From: Caryophanales bacterium
GTDB taxonomy: Bacteria; Bacillota_I; Bacilli_A; RF39; UBA660
Direction of reading: 5' to 3'
DNA length: 17,882 nt
Assembly (NCBI GenBank): GCA_016291995.1
Contig: JAEEZV010000058.1
Location: 1 to 17,882 of the forward strand
Part shown: positions 1 through 10,400 of the stretch, one piece after another
How positions within the stretch are numbered: the stretch's first letter is position 1
Layout of the letters: each line of letters opens with the position of its first letter
Made by a program: the position numbers and the translations under genes
Notes under the pieces: generated by a model
Database searches by the model: none
What the model saw: the letters and a program-made list of their open reading frames with translations, nothing else
Told to the model about the DNA's origin: nothing

Positions 1-3000
1 ACAAGTTGTAATGGATATACCGTCCATATAAGTACAAGTAATAGTAGTGATACGAATACATTTAGTGGAACTACGACAACAGCAGCAACATTAGCAATCT
101 CAGGAGCAATGTCAGCATCTACGACATATTATGTATGGGTAGGAGAAGATGCTAATCATAAGAGTACGATGAAATATAGTGGAGTATCATTTACAGAAGC
201 TGCTGCAGCGACAGGAACAATCAATTTTTATACAGTGACAGCAGCACTTACAAATACAGCTATAACATTTAATGGTACAGCCTTAGCAAATAACGGAACA
301 GTTGTGGCATTAGGAACAGGCAGTAAGATTCATGCAATCGTAGCAACACCAACAACTGGATATACATTTGGCGGTTGGTCAAGCAATAAAACGGAAAGTG
401 CAATCGCAGATACATCAGCTACATCAACGACAATGAACGTTGGAGCAGCAACGACATTAACAGCAACAAGTGCAATTAATAAAATAACATTTACAATAAA
501 GAAAGATGGATCAAACTGTACAAACTGTGATGGGTACAAAGTAAATATAACTACAAGCAGTACATCAAGTTCTGCAAATTGGACTGGTACAACAACAACG
601 GCAAGTACATTAGCTATTTCAGGAGCAATGTCAGCATCTACGACATATTATGTATGGGTAGGAGAAGATGCAAATCATAAAACCACAATGAAATATACTG
701 GTATTTCGTTTAAAGGTGGTGGAGCTGTAACTAAGGATATTAATTTCTACACTGTAACAGCATCATTAACTAATGCAACTATGACATTTAATGGTACATC
801 TTTAACAAATAACGGAACGGTTGTGGCATTAGGAACGGGAACTGGTAGTAAGATTCATGCAATTGTTGCAACACCAACAACTGGATATACATTTGGTGGC
901 TGGTCAAGCAATAAAACGGAAAGTGCAATTGCAGATACATCGGCTACATCAACGACAATGAATGTAGGTGCAGCAACGACATTAACAGCAACGAGTACAA
1001 TCAATAAAATAACATTTACAATAAAGAAAGATGGAAGTAATTGTACAAGTTGTAATGGATACGCTGTACATGTAAGTACAAGTGTAAATTCTGACAATGC
1101 AAGTTGGACAGGTACAACGACAACTGCTAGTACATTAGAAATAAGTGGTGCAATGTCAGCATCAACGACATATTATGTGTGGGTTGGAGAGGATGCAAAT
1201 CATAAGAGCACAACAAAATATACCGGTATTTCATTTAAAGGCGCTGGGGCTGTAACTAAAGATATTAATTTCTATACAGTAACAGCATCACTAACCAATA
1301 CGACAATGACATTTAATGGCACAGCCTTAGCAAATAATGCATCGGTTGTAGCATTAGGAACAGATACTAGTAGAAAAATTCATTCAATAGTTGCAACACC
1401 AACAACCGGATATACATTTGGTGGTTGGTCAAGTAATAAAACAGAAAGTACTGTTAACAATACGTCAGCTACATCAACGACAATGAATGTTGGAGCAGCA
1501 ACAACGTTAACAGCAACAAGTTCAATAAATAAGGTAACATTTACAATATATAAAGATGGATCCGTTTGTACAAACTGTGATGGATATGCTGTGCATATGA
1601 GTACAAGTGCTAATAATGATACAGCTGCCTTTACAGGTACCACTACGACTGCCAGCACATTAGTTGTATCTGGCGAGATGTCATCATCTCAGGTATATTA
1701 TGTATGGATAGGACAAGATGCAAATCATAAGGGTACAACAAAATTTGCAGGTATTTCATTTTATGGTGGTGGAGCTGTAACTAAAGATATTAATTTCTAT
1801 ACAATAACAGCATCACTAACTAATACGACAATGACATTTAATGGAACGGCGTTAGCAAATAATGCATCAGTCGTAGCATTAGGAACAGCAACTAGTAGAA
1901 AAATTCATTCAATAGTTGCAACACCAACAACTGGATATACATTTGGTGGTTGGTCAAGTAATAAAACTGAAAGTGCTATTAATAGTACTACTGCAACATC
2001 AACAACAATGAATGTTGGAGCTGCAACAACATTAACAGCAACAAGTTCAATAAATAAGGTAACATTTACGATAAAGAAAGATGGAAATGCATGTACAAAT
2101 TGTAATGGATATACCGTACATATAAGTACAAGCAGTTCATCGGACAGTGCAAGCTGGTCAGGTACAACTACGACAGCAAGTACATTAGAAATAAGTGGAG
2201 CGATGGCATCATCTACGACGTATTATGTATGGGTAGGAGAAGATGCCAACCACAAAAGTACGACGAAATATACGGGGATTTCATTTAAAGGTGGCGGAGC
2301 CGTAACTAAAGATATTGATTTCTATACTTTGACTGTATCATTAGTTAATTCGTCAATGACCTTTAATGGCACATCATTAGCCAATAATGCATCAGTTGTA
2401 GCATTAGGAACGGCGGCTAATAATAGAATTCATGCAATTGTCGCAACACCAACAACTGGGTATACGTTTAGCGGTTGGTCTAGCAATACAACATCAAGTA
2501 CTTTTGCGAGTGCTTCTTCGGCATCAACGACAATGAATGTTGGTGCAACTACAACATTAACAGCAACAAGTACAATTAATAAGGTAACATTTACAATAAA
2601 TAAAGATGGAAGTGCATGCACAAGTTGCAGCGGATATGTTGTTCATTTAAGTACAAGTAGCAGCGCTGATACGGCAACGGCTACTGGTACAACTACAGCA
2701 TCTAGTACATTAGAAATATCTGGTGCAATGGAAGCTGGAACGCAATACTATATATGGGTGGCAAGAGATTCTAATCATAAGACTGCAGGAACTAATAATG
2801 CTAATATGTTATATATTGGAAGTTCAATTATAGCTGGGCCATCAGCTACTGGAACAATTAATTTTTATACGATAACAGTAGCAACAGTAAATTCTTCAGT
2901 GACATTTAACGGAACATCTATTGCTAACGGCAACAGTGTAGTAGTTGTGACGCAGCCTAGTTTTAGTACTGTTACTGGTCATACAATAGAGGCTACACCT

Positions 3001-4470
3001 AATAGCGGATATACATTCTATCGTTGGACATCGGGTGATGGTTCAGGTTTTAATAGCAATAATGCTGGCTCTTCTTCATATGCATCTACAGTACTTAAGG
3101 TATATGGAACTGATACAATAACTGCTACAAGTAATGTATCAACAGCTAATAAGGTAACACTGGCTATCAAAAAGGATGGATCAAATTGTACAAATTGTAA
3201 TGGATATGCAGTACACATAAGTACAAGTGATAGTAGTGATACGAATACATTTTCTGGTGTTACTTCGACTTCTGCTTCATTAGAAATAAGTGGGGCAATG
3301 GTACCAGGAACAACATACTATGTATGGGTAGGAGAAGACGCTAATCATAAGAGTACTATGAAATATAGCGGGGTATCATTTACAGGTGCTGCCGCAGCAA
3401 CTGGAACAATTAATTTCTATACGATAACAGCATCATTAAGCAATACGACAATGACGTTTAATGGATCAAATTTAGCGCATAATGGAACGGTGGTTGCTTT
3501 AGGAAGCACGAGTGCAATACATAGTATTGTGGCATCAGCAGCAAGCGGATATACATTTAATAGTTGGTCAAGTTCAAGTACATCAAGTACAGTAACGGCG
3601 ACGGGAAATTCAACGACAACATTTAAAGCTGGTGCAGCGACGACATTAACAGCTACAAGTAATGTTTCAAATACTAACAAAGTAACATTAACGCTAAAGA
3701 AAGATGATTCAAATTGTACAAGCTGTAATGGATACACTGTACATATAAGTACAAATAGTGGTAGTGATACGAATACATTTAGTGGAACCACGACAACAGC
3801 AAGTACATTAGTTATAACCAATACAATTGTACCAGGAACAACATACTATGTATGGGTAGGACAAGATGCCAACCATAAAAGTACAATGAAATATAGTGGG
3901 GTATCATTTACTGGAGCTGCCGCAGCAACCGGAACAATCAATTTCTATACGGTAACTGCTTCATTAACAAATACGACAATAAAATTTAATGGTACAAGCA
4001 TAGCAAATAACGCCTCAGTTGTAGCATTAGGAACAGGAACTGGTAGTAAGATTCATTCAATAGTTGCAACACCAACGACAGGATATACATTTGGTGGTTG
4101 GTCAAGTAATACTACATCAAGTGCTATAGCTAATACATCAGCAACATCTACGACAATGAATGTAGGAGCAGCAACGACATTGACAGCAACAAGTACAATC
4201 AATAAAGTAACATTAACAATAAAGAAAAATGGATCAAACTGTACGGATTGTGATGGATATACGGTACATATAAGTACAAATAGTGGTAGTGATACGAATA
4301 CATTTAGTGGAACAACGACAACAGCTACGACATTAGCTATTTCAGGAGCAATGTCAGCATCAACGACATACTATGTATGGGTAGGAGAAGATGCAAATCA
4401 TAAGAGCACAACGAAATATAGTGGGGTATCATTTACAGGAGCTGCTGCAGCAACCGGAACAATCAATTTC
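1..4470 (+). repeat. Coding tandem repeat A, period 525 nt (175 aa), about nine units
   Basis: The landmark KKDG(S/N)xC recurs with its GATGGA (or GATGAT, AATGGA) codons at 505, 1030, 1555, 2080, 2605, 3175, 3703 and 4228. Spacings are 525, 525, 525, 525, 570, 528 and 525 nt. A further unit at the left edge is cut by the window start, and the second half of the last unit (after 4474) is divergent. Each unit has a first half with CxxC-xGYxVHIST, YYVWVGEDANHK and INFYT, and a second half with MTFNGT, VVALGT, ATPTTGYTFGGWSS and TTLTATS. The second half resembles the GYTFxGW core of InlB/Bacteroides-type surface repeats. The copies are in phase with the reading frame and contain no stop. Confidence 0.92.
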
Positions 4471-7400
4471 TATACACTTAAAATGACTGGCACAAACATG
4501 AGTGCATTATCATTGAATTCTACGGCTGTTACAAGTGGTGATAGTGTGCTAGTCCTTGGCAATGTTAATCATAATATTGGTGGAATAGCTGCTACAGGAT
4601 TCACATTTAATACATGGAGTAAAACGAGTGGTACTGTAACATTTGGAAGTGCAACAACACTTTCAACAACGGTTAAAGTAACGGCTTCTAGTGAGATAAA
4701 CGCTGCAGCTACAGGAAATACTTATACAGCAACTTTCTATTATCAATCTAATACTACTTCTGGACAAACGACAATTAGTAGTATATCTGTTTCTGATGTT
4801 AATGCATCAAATACAACAGCATGTACAGTACAAAGTGGAAATAGCAGTTGTACGGTATCAATACCAAGTGATGTTATAGGTAGTGGTGGTACATACAACA
4901 ATGCTTATGCGGGACTTGCTGCATCTACAGGTACTATGTCAACAACTGGTGGGGCAGTCAAAACTGCTACAGAAGTAACACTATCATCAAACAAAACATT
5001 TTATGCTATATATCGTAGTGATTTAGCTATTCGTTATCCATCTAGTACAAATGCGTGTTCTTCTGCTACGACGGTATATCGTAACCAATGGTTTTCTAGT
5101 ACTAGTGCAATGGCATCAGCAGTTGTTTCAACAAGTACTACAGGAACAACTACTAATTATACTTATACTTCCAGTGTAACTGGGTACACTACATTACATG
5201 GTTATAATGCAAGTACAAGCAACAATACTGCAACATATGCAAATATTGCTGCTCTGGCTACAGTACCTGGTAATATAGCAAAAGTATATGGAATACTAAA
5301 AACAACAGTTACACCTACTTTCTATTATTCAAGTAGTGCAGATGGTGTTGTTACAAGCAAGACAGGTAGTGCTACCAATAGATATTTAAGGTGTACAAGC
5401 GATAGTGCGGCAGGAATTGGTGAATCTAATTATACTATTCCTTCAACGATTTCTCATTCAGCACCATACGGAACTTCATTCTTGCGTTGGTCTAGTATGA
5501 CAAATAGAATACCAGCTTCATCTACAGCACCAAATACATCAAAATCTGTATGGTATGCGGTATATAGTACTAATATGATAATACGTTATCCAAGTAGTAC
5601 AACTGCATGCAGTGCTTATATGTATTATAAAAATGCATTTATGTCAAGTGATACTGCGACTAATTATACCGCAGTAATAAATGCTAATCAGACTGATACA
5701 ACAAACTTTACTTATACGCCATTATCTGGATATGCCATATATGATTTTGTAGATGGATATGGTTCATCTTCTCATTATCTTGGATCAAATACAATTTCAT
5801 CATTAGCAGGCAGTGGTATGACAACGGCGTATATTGTGTTATCAAAAGGAGTTGCGGCAACATTCAACTATTCAAAAGACACTTCTGGTACTAAGGAGTC
5901 AACAAATGCAGCAGCAGTTAATGAATATTTGAGATGTACAAGTAATAGTGTGGCGACTCTAACTAGAGGAACTGTTACAGTTCCAAGTATTACAAATGTT
6001 GCTCCTTCTGGTACAACATTTAGAGGTTGGGCAACTTCACCTGGCGTGATGGTTGTTGCGCCAACATATACTACGGAGTATGCATCGTATTATGCTGTGT
6101 ATGGTGCTGAAGCATCGGCTTCTAATATAACTATATATTATCCAAGTAGCACTTCTGTATGTAGTAATTATCAATATTTTAGAAATGCATATATAGCTAA
6201 TGATTCGGATACCTCATATACAAAAGTAATTAATTCTAGTGCTACGGGAACAGGTAATGCGACAAATATTACTGCAGGCGTTACTGGATATACTAATTTG
6301 GCGGGATTTACAAATGATACGGCTAATACTGCTACTATAGCTAGCGGGATTACTTCAGTAGCGGCACTTGCTAATAGTAGCATAACATCTGCATATATGG
6401 TAACTTATGGTACTGTTACACCAACTTTCTATTATTCAAGTAGTGCAACAGGTGCAAAGTCTAATACTACTGGTACAGCAGCTAACAAATATTTAGTATG
6501 TACTAGTGCATCGGTTGCCGGAAATATTAATAGTAACTTTACAGTTCCGTCAGTTTCACATTCTGCACCATACGGAACATCATTCTTACGTTGGTCAAGT
6601 GGTGCAAGTTCGATACCAACTTCATCAACACCAAACACTTCTAGTTCATCATGGTATGCAGTATATCAATTAAGTGGCATGAAAAATTATTATTACAATA
6701 GTACTGCATATACGAATAGATCTTTATATCGAAATTCAATTTATGGAACAGCTACAGCATATACAACAGTATTATCGACAAGTGCGACTGGTACTAGCAA
6801 TTATACGACAGCTGGTGGACCTGGAGGAAGCACTTGGGCTGGTCTTGCCACAAGTAATACGACAACAGTTGGTTATTCTACAGTTGCAGCTGCTGCAACT
6901 GCAACTGCAATAACTGGCACTACTAATCTATATACTATATATAATTTAGGTATTACATATGCAAAGGGTTCTAATGTATCTGAAATAGGAGCTACTAGTG
7001 GTTCTTGTAAATTAAACGCAACAGGTGCTTCGGCAGGAACGACAAGTTGTAGTGTAACATTACCAACTATTACACCTAATTCTGGATATGCTTCAGTAGG
7101 ATGGAGTACTACATCCGGAGCAACCACTGGCACAGCAGCTGGTGCTTCATATACAAATAGTTCAAATTCAACGAAATTATATGCTAATGCTGTTTTGGCA
7201 TATTATCAAAATACATCTACGAATATAAATTATGTTACATTAAACGAGGCATTTAGCGCAGTGGCAAATAATCAGACAATAAAAGTATTAAGAGATGTAA
7301 CTGAATCATCTAATGTAGTTCTTAGCTCTGCCAAGAGTGGAATCAAACTTGATTTGAATGGTAAAACGCTTACGTTAAATGATTCAACAAATGGTTTGAC

Positions 7401-10400
7401 AAATAATGGTGGATTAGATATATACAGTAGTGATGGTAATAGTACGATACAGGGTGATGGCAGTAATTCTGTATTACTAAATAATGGTACTATGACAATA
7501 AATGGAACTGCTCATACGAACAAAGTTACAGTTAAAACAGCTTCAACTTCTAATACAGTTATTTATAATAATACTTCTAAAAGTCTTACATTAAATACAA
7601 ATGCATATTTAGTTTTTGAATCGGCTGCAACAAGTGCAAGATATATGGTAAATAGTGATGGTTTGGTAACTATAGATGGTGCGACACTTGAATCATCATT
7701 AACATATAATGGTGGAATTAAATTAACTAGTACGACTGCAAAAGTAATAGTTAATTCAGGAACAATAAATACATACGAACATGCTATTAGAAACTATATG
7801 AGTGAACTTATGGACGAACCCGCGGTTACGGTAAATGGTGGAACACTTAATACTACAAATGCTAACACAATAAACAATGTTCAACCAGCAAAAGTATTAA
7901 TAACCGGTGGAACAGTTAATGGAAGTATGTCTAATGTTTATAATACTGGTTTAACGCAGATAACCGGCGGTACTTTTGGATGTGTACACTCGTGTGTTAC
8001 GAACACATCTGGAACACTTAATATATCTGGTGGAACATTTAGTGCTTCAGGTGCATATACTGCTATATCAAATGGTACAGGAACTATGACAATGAGCAAT
8101 GGTAGCATTACGACTACTTCTTCAACGCCTATTAAAAATGGTGCTGGAACGGTTACTATATCTGGTGGAACAATTACTTCTAATGGTTCGTATGTTGCTA
8201 TAGGAAATGACAGTACTGGAACAATAACAATAAGTAACGCTGAGATTACAAGTCCGTCTTCAACGACTATTTATAATGCCTCAACAGGAACTATAAATAT
8301 AAATAGTGGTACTATTTCTGGAACAACAGGAGTTTATAATGTTTCTACCGGAATTGTAAATATAGCTGGTGGAACAATTTCTGGAAATAATGCAATTAAT
8401 AATTATTTGGGCGGAACAATAAATATTTCTGGTGGTACGATGACCGGAACGTCAACTGTTGTATCAAATAGAGGTAATATAGTTATGACCGGTGGTACAG
8501 TAACTGGTACTACACTAGGTATTTATACATATAATACATATTCGTTAACACTCGGTACTAACGATGGAGGAACGCCAAGTACAACCACTCCGTTAGTTCA
8601 GGTAACCGGTACATCAGGTAACCATGCAGTATCCGGCGAAACTGGGGCAACTATTAATTTCTATGATGGAGTAATTAAGTCCGCAAGTGGTACTGGATAT
8701 GCACTTAATACTGGGATAACGACTAATATACCAAATGGTTATTATATTAAAAAAACAACTACTAATGGTACAGAAACAGCAATTTTAGCATACGATGTTA
8801 CTCCTCCAACATTATCATTAACAAAACGAGGAGTAAGAAGTGGCTTTAATGGCTGGAACTTAGCAGGTAGCGCTACCGTGGATACAACAAATCAAATACT
8901 ATCATTACCTGCCACCGGTTCAGCAGGCTATTCGCCATTTTATGAGGTAAACGAAGGTTATTATAATTGGCAATTCGAATTTAAATCGACAACAGCAGCA
9001 AATAATAATTCTAATGGTGGATTTTATACAGGTACATCTTATTATGATTCTAATTTTGCTAGTTATGTTGGTTCAAATGGCTATTCTTCAAATGGTCAGG
9101 CAGGAAATGCAACTGCATTAAACACTTGGACATCAAAAGAGGGTTCAAATTACAATTATGGTTCAGGAATAGACTATTTTAAAATTCAAATGCGTTTAAG
9201 CGATACGTATAGTAAGCCTACAACACAATATCGAAACTTTAAAATAATAGGGGCAGATATTTATAGTAATGAAAAGTATACGATAAATTTAACGGCAAAC
9301 GATGCTCAAAGTACCGTGGTTACAAAAAAATACGCAAGTGGCAATCAAAGTGTCTCATATTTTGCTTCATCAGGTACGAATATCAGTGGTGATAGTTTTG
9401 ATGTTACTGCGAACGGAACATATACGGTATATGTTGCTGATGCAGCAGGTAATGGAACTGTTCAAACAGTAACTGTTGATAAAATAGATAAAACTGCACC
9501 ATCTATTCCGAATTCTTATGTTGGTGCAATGCTAAATACAGATCCAGAATTTGCTTCTGGACAAAATGGAATAACTGTTTATAACAATTCATCAAATTCT
9601 AATGTAACTGTTACAAGAAAAACAATATCTGGTGTACCAAACAGTTCAGGGTATGGTCTAGAAATTAAAACTGTTGGTGCTGCTTCACCAAATCATGGCG
9701 GTTTTACATTTAAAACACAGGGAGCAGCAAGTAAAGAGTTTATTACAAGGATTGTGGCTAACATACCGAGTGGTTATCAAATAAACTGGCATTCAAATGC
9801 ATGTGGTGATGGAAGAACTGCAACTTGGTTAACATCACAAGCTGGAACTGGTCAATGGCAAGAATATGCAATTAAGGTAAATTGTGGTTCGACAGGAACA
9901 TTTAGTACGACTAACTTTTTCTCAGTATCCGGAGGAAGTACTGCAACTTCATCAAATCCAGTTGTATGGAATGTTGCGTATGCGACAGTATTTGACACAA
10001 CATCAGCTGGTGCTACGACAAACTATATTTATACAGTTGCGAGTGATACTGGCTCTAGGATAATAGGCTATGCCTATACTACATCTAACACTCAACCGCA
10101 ATCTTGGAATCAAATAAAGACAAGTAATTATGCTGGTGGTGTATATGCGGTTACATCAAATGGTACATATTATGCTTGGTTCGTTGATGGTGCTGGCAAT
10201 GTTACTAGCAAATCTGTTACGGTAAAACATGTTACAGCGACATATACTTCACAGAATCTAATATATGATTTAACGGATATACCAAAGACGGCTAATGCGT
10301 ATGCATATTTCACCGTATCAAGTGGTAATGTTACAATTGAAACTAATAGTTCAATATGTTCTAATGATGACTGTTATACAACCACTAGGGGTAGAGTTTA

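Noticed and set aside
109..111. ATG at 109 as the start of the giant gene
   Set aside because: It is the internal Met of the conserved ISGAMSAS motif in repeat A, and the frame is open and homologous to the other units back to base 1.
330..3821. Series of minus-strand open frames opposite the repeat A units, with a recurring peptide resembling LLDQPPNVYPVVGVATI
   Set aside because: They recur at the repeat period, lack ribosome-binding sites and promoters, and are the antisense of the conserved ATPTTGYTFGGWSS segment. They exist only because the sense codons avoid stop-generating triplets.
1..4470. Tandem array considered as CRISPR or non-coding satellite
   Set aside because: Period is about 525 nt, in frame, with conserved amino acids and synonymous variation, so it is a coding repeat.
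6171..7133. Minus-strand open frames opposite repeat B
   Set aside because: Hydrophobic antisense shadows of Thr/Ala/Ser-rich coding, with no initiation signals.
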